In this document: positions 27,401-40,700 of the stretch, one piece after another
How positions within the stretch are numbered: the first letter of the stretch is position 1
Layout of the letters: each line of letters opens with the position of its first letter
DNA from: Trichoplax sp. H2
Lineage: Eukaryota; Placozoa; Uniplacotomia; Trichoplacea
Direction of reading: 5' to 3'
Length of the DNA: 64,000 bases
Assembly (NCBI GenBank): GCA_003344405.1
Contig: NOWV01000098.1
Location: forward strand, 124,001-188,000
Position numbers and translations under genes: made by a program
The notes under the pieces: model-generated
What the model was told of the DNA's origin: nothing
Seen by the model: only the letters and a program-made list of their open reading frames with translations
The model's database searches: none

Positions 27401-30400
27401 AACCCAAACTATGACAGAGTAATCCAATTTTCTAAAGAATTACAGTATACGTATATGGTTATCGAATATTTTCAAAATAATTCCTTACGTAATTACATTA
27501 TACAGTGATAGTCACTATCTATTTCAATTGGGATAAATAAGCTAGTTTATGATTAATCTGTTGATGAAAGCAAATACTGTGTCTATTCATGAGACAAGTT
27601 GAAACATGTGTCTTTTTTACGTGGTGGTCATCAGTTTCTTCTAATATGACTGTCTTGAATTAAAAATTCCATCTGTATTGTTCTATGATTAGATCATTAT
27701 GAAAGAAAGCGTTCTATTTTATAGAAAATCGATAATAAATTGAATAAGTAAAGCAACCAAGATTACCCTTTAGAATGATAAAGCGGAGACAAAAATATAG
27801 TTTTGATAAAATGTTCATGGATCAACATGGCTAAGTAATAATAATACTTCCAACTTAGCATGTGGCATTCATTAAAACAATAAACAAATTTCGCCCGCTA
27901 GGATAGAGGATAATTTCCGATTTTTACACTATTCCTACGCTATTATAATAATTGAAAATGTTGCCCAAAGTGAGATGGTTGTTATTTTAGCTGATTAATG
28001 AGTGATTGATTAAGAATGCCGGTGTTGGCTATTATGGTTTATCGTTGATCAAAGTTCAATTTAGATTGAAGTAAATAGGATAACAACTGGATTTTTTAAT
28101 CTACTCCTCGATCATTAATCATGACTATAAAATCCTCGTTAATCAGAGTCATAAGACTAGTACTTCAGTTGATCAGTTGATTGGCTTTTTGAATTAACAA
28201 AGTCAACTGCTTATCATAACTAAGTTATAGCAACGTATCCACTTGATTTAAATGACAAATATAAATTGATAGTTGCTATTGATTTACCCTACAGGCATAA
28301 GAGATAACTACTATAACAGTGAACAATAGATTAACTGGATATAAAGACTATGCAATAGAAAGCAATATTACAATTTGGCCGAGTGTTGTAAAGGCGAAAA
28401 TATTATTTAATAATAAAATCAGATAGAAGGACAAATAACTATTAAAGTTGATTTGCTTAATTAAAGTCTAACCCTTTTATTATTATTATTCTTTTTTGGC
28501 CTGTCTTTTGACTCCGTATTGGTATGTCTATCGATGGCTGTTAAAAGTTTAACGTACTACTGCTGATAATTGAATGATAAGAAAATAAAATAATCTTGAT
28601 AGAATTGTCTTGCTGATGTATAAAATGTGTCAATTTGACTTCGATCTCGTCTTGATGATCAACGAGACATCCAAGTCAACTTGGGCCGCCGTAGTAACAT
28701 CATCATCCTCATCATCATCATCATAATAGCTAATTGAAACATGATCTATGGTACATTGGTTTATTGTCTCGCTATGATGAGACCAATAGATTGAATCGTA
28801 TAATCGCTTTGAAATATTATAGACAAAAAATTTTTTGTTCTATTTCTAACAAATTTTTAAAGAACTTTCTTTAAATCCCGTTGTTTGATTACACTAATAT
28901 CATCAATTAAACAATAGACAATGGCCCAACCCTTTTTGACAAAAAAGAACCATATGAGCATTATTTTACCTTATTAGCATCAATAATGATGGCAAATATA
29001 AAGAGAAACGAGTCAACATATTTTTCCCTTGCTTATAAATCGCTGAAATATCATTTTAATATAACATGGAAATACAAGGTAGCCGCAATAGTTATAGCCC
29101 ATACAAGCATACCGCTGAGGAAGGAATTTTTTGTCTAATTAATTGTTGTTATCATTATTAACTAAATAATCTCAAGTTAAAATAAATACGCAGCAAAAAT
29201 ACTTTACTGTTGTCAAGAGTTAATGCTGTCCTAGTGAATAAAAACACAGACGGAATAGAAGGATTCCCATTGGATCAAATAACGACGTGTAGAAGCCATC
29301 AAGTTAGCACAAGTAGTCATTTGGGGTTGTCATCGCTTAATAAATTTAGAAAAATGGTCCGTTATACATCAAGAATTACAATTCAGCAATTGAATCGAAT
29401 AAGTCAATAAGTTGGAAAATTTCAAATTGGCATCAAATTCGTCTAGAATTATGTAGTTATGCTATCGCAATGGATTTGCCGTTATGATTGATCTTTCGAG
29501 CATACTTAATTTTCAATAACAATAATATAAAAAAAGGATTATTATTGTTATCGACAAGATCACTTCTTTAATAGAATAGTTGAAATAAATGATATCCGAT
29601 AAATTGAAGAAGGGAAGGAAAAAGAAATTAGATATTAAGTGATGTCATTTCTTGACAGTAGCCACTTTTAAAACAGGGGTATTAGATTAAATTGGCTTGA
29701 GAGAATGTAACAGCTGTTGAGTGATGACATTCTTGACAAACAATAATTTAATAAATATTGCCCGCCTTTGTGTTGAATCTTAGTGTAAAAAAAATATTAT
29801 TCACTCTTCACGTCATGATTGAAGATATTTTAAATTTTCTTTTCTTTCTTTCCAGTCTGGTGACTACATTAATTTAGCCAGGTATTGTTTTGTATAATCC
29901 GTCTCAATTATATTTTTTTACTTTTATGAAATAACTACTTTATAATGATCTCTGTCATGCTTTGATATAACCAACCATTTGATGATTAATATTGGTTATC
30001 CTATCCTGCCGTGATAAGATCGTTGAGTATTTTCTACCTTGTTACCATGACAGAATGCATCATGATGGAAATGACATGACCACAATAATCAACAATTGCT
30101 TACTCAACACTATTGATGATGTTAGTAGTACGCTGATCATTTTTACTGTTGTCATTAGACCTTAATCACATGATGATTACAGATTGACTGGCGATGATTA
30201 ATAATGTTCAAAGTTCTCTGCTACGATGAGATTATCACCAATTTGCATCCGTAAATTAGCAAGTATGGTCCACCAAGCATGCTGTCTATGATAACATTTA
30301 TTGATGACGATGATAACGATTATTTGATCCAGTATTATAACTCCAATAGTAATGATTGTATAATGATGATAAAATATTGATATTAATTCATCGATTGCGA

Positions 30401-33048
30401 TGACTCCCAGCCTAAAACTAAGAAAATAAGATCTTCTCCATCATAACTTTAATAGATAAATGAATTAACTGATTTCATCAAGTTTTAAATCAGTAAGTCA
30501 ATATCGGGTCATACAAATCTTCAATTTTGAAACTTTAAATTATTTTATAAAATAGCCGTATTTATATGTTATAAATCCCAAATTGATTAAAATTGATTAA
30601 AGTAAATGGCTTGAAATACTATATTTGTTTTATGACACAGGAAGATATTCAGGCTAAATTGAAGGCTACTGTTCATAACGCGTATCATTATTTAGTTAGT
30701 TACTTTTGAAATAACTAGCATTACAAGTTGCAGAAAAAGAACTATGCTCATAATCATAACATCAAATTGAATAAGTAATCCATGAAGTGAAATAATGACT
30801 GAGAGAGAATAGGTAGATATCTTAGATAACAAATCATCATAATAAATAATAAACGTTAGCCAATATTGTTGAAAAGTCAACAATACAATTTTCCTCTTGA
30901 AAAAAGAGAAAAGTAAAACGCTGGATAATAAGGTAATACCAGTCATTACACCGTGGTAGCTGATGATGAAGCGATTATCATAATGAACGCGTATTAATGA
31001 ATCACGAATGAAAGTAAAAACAGGATCTTATTTATTCCATCATTTCAATTCTGATTAAACCATTATCTATCTATCAATGGATAATATTGGGAGAATATCT
31101 GTCTATTAAGAGTGCGTAAATCATTCAATAGCTTTGCAATGGATGATGTGATCTTGCAAGAATTGACATGCTGTTACTATTGAGTTTTATTCTTGGGGAT
31201 AGTTTTTTTGGGAGCAGAAAATTTCTTTGAAAGTACCCGTAATTCCATTATTATCTATGCATATCCTGGATGTGTTTATTCAATAGAAAGGACACGATTA
31301 AGATGATTGTACTAAAGTTAAACTAAACCTTTATCCAAAAGAATTAACAATTCGGATATATTCGTAACATTTAGTAAGGATAAAATTCCCATCATCTTCT
31401 CAAGATGACGATGATATTCATTTTTGGTTTATACATCACCACAAAGGAATGAATTGAATTTTACTCGCATGTCCGCCGCTATTTCATTGATTAATTAGCA
31501 AGATGATGAAAGTGTACCATTTTTAATGAGTTTATAAGTCTAGTTCAAATTCAATTGGGGCTAGTGATTAACTTATTGGAGAAAGAGTAAGTTTTAGACG
31601 CTAATATCCGAGATGAAACGGAATAGCCGTTGTCAGTAAGTTGGCCATTTGGTTAGAAATGACAACAATTTACCTCAACTGATGCTGATATCGGTCTTGA
31701 TGCCACCAAGTATAGCTATCGCTTACAATAGTATGGTCAATTTTAGCACTTTGTAGTACCTGTATAAACGATCCGTTGGATAACATCATGATAGAGATTG
31801 TATTATTGATCCTATTCCATTTATAAAAATGGAGTTGAAGTTGATTAATTGTATCCAAGTAGAAGGGGAATATCCAACTCGGCTAAAGTCAACAAGTTCG
31901 ATGTAACATCGAGTTAAGATGAAAGAGTACTACCGCCAGCGTACAAGATAGTGAATTCATGATGATTCATGTATTGAACTGGATGTGAATATGTTTAACA
32001 GTGGTAATTACATATATGATGGTCATTTTTGCTCGGCTGGGTAAAACACACTCGTAGTTGATTAACTAAGGTGAAGATTACGGTAGCTAGCGATTGCAGC
32101 CAAATTCGATGATGATCAATCCTGACTGCGGGACTGTCCTACTCGAGTAAAGTCAACAAGTTCAATGTAACATTTAGTTACGGCGAAAAGTGTAAAAACT
32201 TGTGAATTGGATGATGATCATCTTGAACTTATCACGAATAATATACTAAACAGTGCTAGAGATCGTGAATGATGGCCACTTTACTTATCGTATAATATGA
32301 TGATTGACTGTGGTGGAGAAAGTTTAGCAATCGCAATTCAATTAGTAGGTGATTAGTTATGAATACCGCGTAAGATTGCAATCATTTTCTGCCTTGTGCC
32401 TTCATCATCCATTGCTAAGCGTAAGTTTCAACTTTCTGCTGCTATTTTAACAGCAAGGCTGCTACCTTAAAGTAGAGTGGAGAATTGATCGTTGAATTTC
32501 GAACGATCCTATCTCTACCGGGGCTCTACGATTGATATCGACATTGATGAAAGTTTCCCTCACAATTTCATCGTATTCTACGGATACTATCCCAATCATT
32601 CAAGACAAGTATGATGATAAAATGCTCGTCTATCACAATGATGGCTAATAAGTTTAACGCCAATACCCTACAAGGCAAGAAAATGCAAATAATTCTTTCT
32701 CATCATCCAACATCGGAATCAAGATGAAAACGTCCATGATTTGCCATGCTGTTTGATACACACGTAATTTGATAATAGTTACTTGTCAATCAATGCTTTT
32801 GTCTTGATTGGTTTCAGTTAATAATGATTGATCGACCGGCTTTGATTGGCGTCCTTTATCAAACAACTTTCAATAACATTACCTTTTAGATAATTCACAC
32901 TTTTCAAAATTTTGCATCTTATCATCTTTTGTCTTGACTTAACTGTGTACACTGTACACTCTCTCCTCATCTATTATTTGCCATCATCACATCTTGTCGA
33001 GTTTGTCTTGGCCCTACGGACTTTACGTTGATTGCGATCGACTTCATC

Positions 33049-33064
33049 ATGAGCCAAACTCAAG
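33049..33064 (+). other. Candidate 5' coding exon of PCGF3 (speculative)
   Basis: ATG AGC CAA ACT CAA G is followed by a GTAAAA donor. It would join in phase to an acceptor at 37697/37698 and read through, without a stop, into the PCGF3 RING exon, adding [13 protein letters not shown] before the ATG at 37721. Short frames like this arise by chance, so only transcript data could confirm it. Confidence 0.2.
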
Positions 33065-36000
33065 GTAAAAAAAAATTGGAATATGACGACGGATTTTAGT
33101 TCAAGTACCCAATGTTGATAGAAATTGATAGCATTGAATTGGATTAGATAAAATTAACATCGATGATAGATAACGTTGTTGAGACAGAGAGGAAAGCGAT
33201 TATCTCCGGTCTTTCTTCTTGCCTTCTCTTTTTTTCTGTGCCAAAATTGTTCTCTTCCTATCCTTTCGTCGTTTTTAAAGTTGAAAAAGGACAATCATGA
33301 CTGTGCTAGTTAGCATGATGATCCAATTTTACTAACAGTAGTCAATAGGACGATGATGATGGAATATTTCATTCTTCAAGTCATCTTTCCTATCGAATCG
33401 AATACGGTAATAATCGTCAACTGCGTAAACTTGACTTGACATTCATTTCAAGATTTTTCATGAACTTTTTCCAAACACGAGTTGTCAATCGATTAATCTT
33501 TTTGTACATTATTCCGGCTGTTTTTCTTCCCATCCTCTCTCTCTCTCGTCTTTGCTTGAAGTAGAGTCACGTTTTCTTTCTTGCTATCCGTTTCTTTTTA
33601 CTATTAAACACTTGTGATTGAAATGTTATGACCTTGTCTACGGCAATGGACTCTTTTTTTCTCCTTCATTCAATTATTATAAACAACAAAAATGAACTTC
33701 AGGCTGTTTTTTCTTTCATCAACTCCGGCGATTTCAACGTGATCAATCATCGTTCGATCGCTCCTTTTCAATCGATCTACTTCATCGACTTTTTCACTGA
33801 TAGTCAAAGGAAATGATCTCATCACCTTCTATTTCCATTACTAATATGAATTGGGATAGAGGAAAATGATCTTTGCTTTTAAAATGCCATTTCTACAAAA
33901 CCATCCATTTTTTGGTATTGTCCTCTTATCCATCAAAATCTCTTTAGTATTATCGTAATCTAGTTGTTAGGAAAAAGTGGATGAAAACAAAATGAAGTTA
34001 ATTTATTTCATGGAAATGATGTGGATTCCATGATGGAAATATCTACTTGGATAGTAGCGATCAATTCTTGCTATGATAGTTAAAGAGTGAGAGTATTAGC
34101 ATAAAGGAAAATCATTGTTAGTGAGGGATGATCAAGTTCAATGTTGTCTTCATTTCAGGCTAATTACAATATTGTTTTAAAGCGATGGCACAATAATCGA
34201 TTAGAGTTGAAATAGGATTCGTATTCCCTTTTTTTCTTCCCTTACATTGATATCAACTTGAACTTGATTTCTTTGAACAGTTAAGTTAACTCTTCTCTTT
34301 TGTGACATGTTTATTATTCATGAATCTATTAATCTTGAACATGCAAATTCCATTTCTTCAACCACTACTTCTCGAAATCGCTTACTTGCTATCATCAAGA
34401 TCAAATTAATCTTGATCCTTTCTAACTTCACCTACCTATCCATCTTTTAACAACAACTTAAAGAGGAATCTATCTACTTTATTGCCGACATCAATGGTCG
34501 TCATCCGTTTGTAATTCTGGCATGAGTAAACGATCGTCATTCATTTCCAATCTATTCCATCCAAGGCAATTTCAATGGCCATCGATAGGTAGACATGAAA
34601 GTGAACAAGATGACTAATTGAACGATCTAATATCCTGACGATGCAAGTCGACTTGCATTTCATTCCTAGAATGTCTCGCCTTGTTGATCTTCGTAGGGGA
34701 TCTCACAGTTGGTGGTATACCATTCCGACTGATTGGTGACGTGAGACAGTTGTAAATTGACTAAACTATTGAATTTTCAAGAATTAATTTGCCTGATTAC
34801 TGCATCTTCCTCTTTTATTGTATGTCAAGTCAAGCATTTTTTTTCTCCTTTCGTCAAGATTGCTTAACCCCTTCAACAACAACATCCATTACTCGTTTAT
34901 TTCAAGACTCAAGGTTATTATCCAAGTTGTTGTCATAACTTAATCGGTCAACGTCAATATCACCATCATGGAAATGATTTATATCCTAGATTCCTAGTTG
35001 TAGTTGATTTTGGGATGTCGTATTGAATAGTTTACCTAGCGCCATTTCGTTTCTTCTATTGTTGACTGTGGGTAATCGCCATCGTTATTCTTGAAAAATT
35101 ATCCTCCATCCAGTCGTCAACATTGACTAAAGTACACTTGGATAGCTCTGTCAAATAGAAATTTACATAATCTTGTCTATTTTATCCATGGGTATTGTTG
35201 CTAAAGTTAATTTTTAAACCATTGCTTAATTCTGTTAAGAGAGAAAAAAAGTTTGCCCTATTGACTAATTAATTACTCATCATCACTCTACTATTAAATG
35301 TAAGGTAAGGCTGATTTTTTTGGACATACAGCCAATATTAGATTATCATTTGCCAAGTGGGGAAAATAATCAATCACACTGCTTGATCAACTCGAAGTAT
35401 CTCAACTATTGTATCATCTAGTTGGGTTGATTTTTTATTGTATAAAATAGTGGAGGACCGATTGAAGAGCAAAAAAGGAGCTGTTCAAAGATCACATAAG
35501 AAGAAAAAAGTTGCATTTGGATGTAATCAAATTTTAATCATGCTATTCATTCACAAGTATTATTTTACTCTATTCAAGTTATGATGGGATTGAAATCGAT
35601 TCGATAGCCATTCTATCATTTTTTCACCATATCGAGAGACATTCTCTAAGATAGTATCGTGTCTGCCATAGAATCAGTCAAAGTTTACTTTTTTCTCCCC
35701 AACGATGATGGAAAATAAAACAACAGATATTATACGATCATCCAGACACGATCATGCCTTGAAGTTCATGCATCCAATTGTAGCTATTTTATGCAAAAAT
35801 GTAGCTCCATCTTCGATTCCATTTATTCATCGACTTGATAGATGTAATTTTCATTGACTGATAGTGCAAATAGGAATAGAAGAATCCAATATTCCTTAAT
35901 TCACTATTTAGTGAACAATTACCTTTGGTATAGAAGCGCATTGATTATGAGTAGGCATTGTTTGTAAGTTTGTTGTTTGCCGAGTGTTATGACTAAACGT

Positions 36001-37720
36001 GTCAAAGTCTCCTATTAGATCAAAATTTGCAAAATGATTTGAATAACGATCATAACCAGTGGTCTTAACTAATTTAACGCTATTATGTTACTCTTCCAAG
36101 TCTATATCACATCCTTCTTGATAGAAGATTGATTGAACACTATTTTACCTTTCAATTGCTACATTGCCAATGTAGTTCTAACTTGAATTGATGTATGCCA
36201 GGATGATTATCAATTTTGGGCAATTTAAACAATCTGCTTTCCAACTTTGTCGTGATGATTCTCCATTAATTAATCCTCTGATGAACGGGAATAATCAGCT
36301 CCAACAAACGATGAATTAAAATAGATGATAGAACTACAGATAGAGTTTCAATATAGAGATGTATTATATTCCCCTTTCGTTGCCTATTTTAATCCATCTT
36401 CCTTATTCTAATCCTATCCATCAATGTATAAAAGCCAGTGATAAAACAACATTACCAACAAAATACACCAAGTCAATCCAATTTCTACTATCTCATCATG
36501 ACCGTTGAGTATTTTATAAGCTATCGCTAGTAAAGATTGGACCAAATCAGTTTGATAGGTAAATGCTTTCCTTTTCATGACAATTATCGCTTTTGTTTTT
36601 ACTATCCATCGACTGTTAATCATTCTTATCATGTTTAATTTGGCTAAAATGAACCATACTGAACTCTACTTATGCTCGTATGCAATCGAATGATGATGAT
36701 GAGAAAGTGCAGCTATAGGAGCAAGTAGAGTTCTATCGATAGCGAATGTCAATATCGATAGGGACGGAACTATCTTGATGATTTGCAATGATGACGATGA
36801 TGATATAAGGAAAATGGGATAGAATACAATCCAAAAAAATATATTGTTAATTCATTTATCAATCTCCATGCCTCGTTGTATGTCAGTATAAAGTAGCAAA
36901 ACGGTTGGGATAGTGATACATTAGAAGATGATCATTTGATATTTCCTGAGAAAATTTGATCAACATCAAGATGTAAAAAATGCAGTTGAACGCCCAATAA
37001 CGAGTTCATTTTTACCCCATGAGCATCTTATGACATTGTCATCATGTTACTTTCTTTCCCTGTCAATAATTGCAATTGTCTATTTATTTTTTTGAGTTTA
37101 ACCTTTCTCTCTTCCACTCTAATTTTTTGTCTTATTTTTTACTTTGACGTGAAAATGGAAATCGATTTAAAGTGGTCATTTTAGCCCAAAGCTTATTTTT
37201 ATTGATATTAAAATATTGACTGTCAAATTAGCGTTTTCAACTCATGATGCATTTCAAGTTATTCAACTTCCTTGATAACACCTTTTCCAAGTCATGTCGT
37301 CATTAATTTACATTGCTTCTAATTGTAGACTTTCTTCTTGATTTCTGGTCGTTATTGACTGATATTGCTTGTACTTTCGATCTTTGACTCGGTCATTTCG
37401 TTATAACTTTTATTAAAATGTTCTTTCTGATCATGTTTGATTTACATCGGTTCAACTTTTTACTTCTTGGTCATGTTGCTATTCCTTTAAATGTCGGATT
37501 ATTATTTTTATTACTTCTCCTCCTTCTTCATGTTGCCAAGATTTGAAGTGCTGAGCTATTTCCAGTTTCCATTGATTACTATTGCTTCTACTTCTCCTTT
37601 TGATTGATTTCTATCACTTTTACTTCTTATTCGTGTTGCTATGACTTGAATTAATCTGCTATTTCTTCTTTTTTCGTGGCTACGTTGATATGGATAGTCG
37701 TCAGCGAACAAGGGCAGAAA

Positions 37721-40700
37721 ATGAAAAGAACATTAGCACTCAAAGAATTGAATCCATGTTTAACATGTTCGCTTTGTGATGGTTATTTAGTCAATGCAAC
37801 GACTGTGGTTGAATGCCTTCATACGTGTAAGTTAGTATAGGCTAAATCATTTTTTTCCCTTTCATCATCTCATTTCACCGTAAGCAATGGCTTGGTTGAT
37901 TATTGTAAAACGCATCTACTATCTGCATCTTACCTAGTACTACAGTCTATTTAATTGTTGGTATTTATCAATTCGTTGACCATTTTGAACAAGAATTTAA
38001 CGATCATCGATAATCACTAGGCCTTGTCGACAACAGCAAGACGACTATCGTCTTGATAGATTATGATAATTAATTTGTCGACAAAGTGATTCCCTTATTG
38101 TTTCCCGATTGGAATCATGCTATGGTTTTTTTGGTGGAAGAGGATTTTTCAACGGCCAAATTAGCATCAGTAGAGTATAAAAGAGTTGTCTCTATTGAGG
38201 CAAGAAAGTAAGTGTAGAATTGTGGACTTTAAGCAAGAGTAAACCACATTATTGGAATGATACAGTTTTCTCTCCCCCATCTACCGGATCGTCTAAGAGT
38301 AATAGAAACATTCTCTCGCTTCCCTTTCTTTTCTCCCTCTATGTCTCAATGTCTTTCGACTTACGCGTATGTCGACATATATAATGCAATTAAGTCGACG
38401 GATAATAGAACAGTATTTAATGAAAATAATCATCTTCTTCCATTGTACCTTTTGACCACCCTATTTGCCTTTATATCTTATTGTTCAATGGACTATTGCA
38501 AGTGATGGAAATCTTCGTCTTAATTTATTCATTTTTCTTTCTGATGGGATGGATTGAAATGGTCAAGGGATAGCAGTAGTTGAATTTTTCACCGTTTTAT
38601 CCTCCATTCCATGGACATGGATGGATAAATAGTTTTATAGTTTGCTTCAATAAAATGAATTGATACTTGCTTGCAAATGATGGCTATTGATTGGATGAAT
38701 AGCAGTCATCAAGAACATCGCCAACTTCCGCTATCGACAAGTTAAATATGGCTATACCAATACTGCCAATTAAAATTCAATCATTCTTTCATAACTAGGC
38801 TAACCTTGATTACTTTACTGATTGTATCGTTAGTCGATAAATATTCAGCTTATTTAGGTCGAATGGATTGAAGCTTACCTCAAGTTCTAGTTTGAATGTC
38901 ATTAATTGATACTTCTACGTCTCATATAGCTTAGGTAGGGGGGAGAGATGAATATTTTGTTTCCATTCTGGTTGATGAATGCTTGGACGGGTAAAAAAAT
39001 TCAAGGGAGCGAAATAGACATTTTGCCTTCCATTCTCCTTGATTGATACTTCATTAAAAAAGTGAAAAATGCTAGGGGAAGGAAGAAATACGTTTGTTTT
39101 GCTTTTTTGCATGATAGCAAATGGGTTATTCTCGTCTATCTTCAGCGTTGTGGAAAACGAGGCGGAGAAAGAAATGGGCCAATTTTTATTTTGTTTCCAT
39201 TCTCTTGGATTTCTACTTATTACTTTTGCCTATCGTAGCTTGCAGTAGTTTGAAATCAAAAGACGCAAATAGACATATAGTTTCGATTCTATTTTCGATA
39301 TACAGGCAAGGGGGTAATTTATTGTGGAAAAACAGGATAGAGAAAGTCTTTTCTTGACTACAAAAGCAACCCTTTTGATCTGATAGCAATTTCTTCAATC
39401 TCGGTAAAATGCCAGAATTTTCTACATCAATGACTGTATCATTTTCTTTCTATCAGAGATAGACAGACAACACCATCATTGATTTGGATAGAAAGAGAGT
39501 AAAAAGTTTCGTTTATCTTAATGTCTACGTTCATCTCGGATAAAAAGGAGAGCTTATATACAGTACAGTACAAATGCATTGCAATCCTGTTTTTTTCGTT
39601 CTTAACGCAAGAAAATGAAGCTTTTAGTTAGGGTACAATTGCTTTCCTTGTATTAACAGTAAATGGATCGTTTAACCTATTAGAAATGGTATTTTTACAT
39701 TGAGCAACAACTTTCTCAATGCTGTCATTGCTGTGTCATAGTGTATAGTTATTTCTTCTATTGGAAAGGATATAACGACAAATATTTGCTTTACATTTTC
39801 AAGGATACATTGACGATAGTTCATTGAAATCATTCCATTATAGCCATTTTATCCCAAAGGTTATTGAAAACCGATTGTAATTTTTTAAACATTGGTGTTT
39901 TACTAACCCATCTTTTCAATTGTTTCTTTCCCAAGAGAAATTAACCTAGACACAACAGTAAAAAAATGTTTCGTCCAAGTACAATTATGATTACTTATAG
40001 TCCTATCTTCAGATACAGGCTTGTCATGGTGTACTTACTTGCGTTATGATCATAATCCTATTAAACATGGATTGAAAATAAAGACAACCAAATGCCTTGG
40101 AATTCTGTTCATGTCTACTACTATCCATCCTAGACTAGCTCAAAAATGATGCAATTATCCTCGTTTTACGGATAACTATTCGATCCTATCATTAGACGTT
40201 TGACCACAGTAAAAATGTATCCTCTACTTTTAGTAGCCATTTCTTTGTATAGAATTAGCTCAGAAGGTACAGGAAACATGGAAATTTTTCTAGTTGTATT
40301 ATAGGCTGTATATAGTACAATTATCTTTCTCAATGAATGTTTACCCTAATGTCGTCCATCCATATTAATCTATTTAAAGAAGCAGAATTGTGCCTTGATG
40401 CCAATTTTACTTCATCATAACATACTTAGCAGGTTTCTTGGCAATAACATTATGATAATTAGGTAAAATGAATAGTATAACGCCTATGTTAATCATGATT
40501 GTGAATAGAAATAGAGAAATGAGAGAGCGTTCAAAATTCAATTGCCAAGCTTAATCAATTGCTTTGATTGATACATATTGTTGCCGACAAATATGGAGAA
40601 GGTTACTCTGTGCTAGTGGATCCTTTTCCACTAACTTTTATTTTATCTGACGTATTAAAACATCATGAAGTGTTTCTGTAGTAGAGTTTGCAACCAAATA

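Larger units (their letters stand above)
17189..37697. other. Large gene-poor interval
   Basis: No exon with recognisable homology was found on either strand over about 20 kb. From about 19.6 kb the word content changes: ATGATGA/TCATCAT, TTGATT and ATCGAT become very frequent, while the GTACAGTAC palindromes common elsewhere nearly vanish. The interval contains the hairpin satellite at 20.75 kb, a diverged ~235-bp duplication at 21.05-21.42 kb, trinucleotide runs (ATT near 26570-26585, CAT near 28698-28723) and a candidate upstream exon at 33049. All longer open frames have low-complexity translations. Confidence 0.55.

Noticed and set aside
37690-37720. ATG at 37690 (MDSRQRT...) as PCGF3 start
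   Set aside because: It is in a different frame from the RING exon; the in-frame ATG is at 37721.
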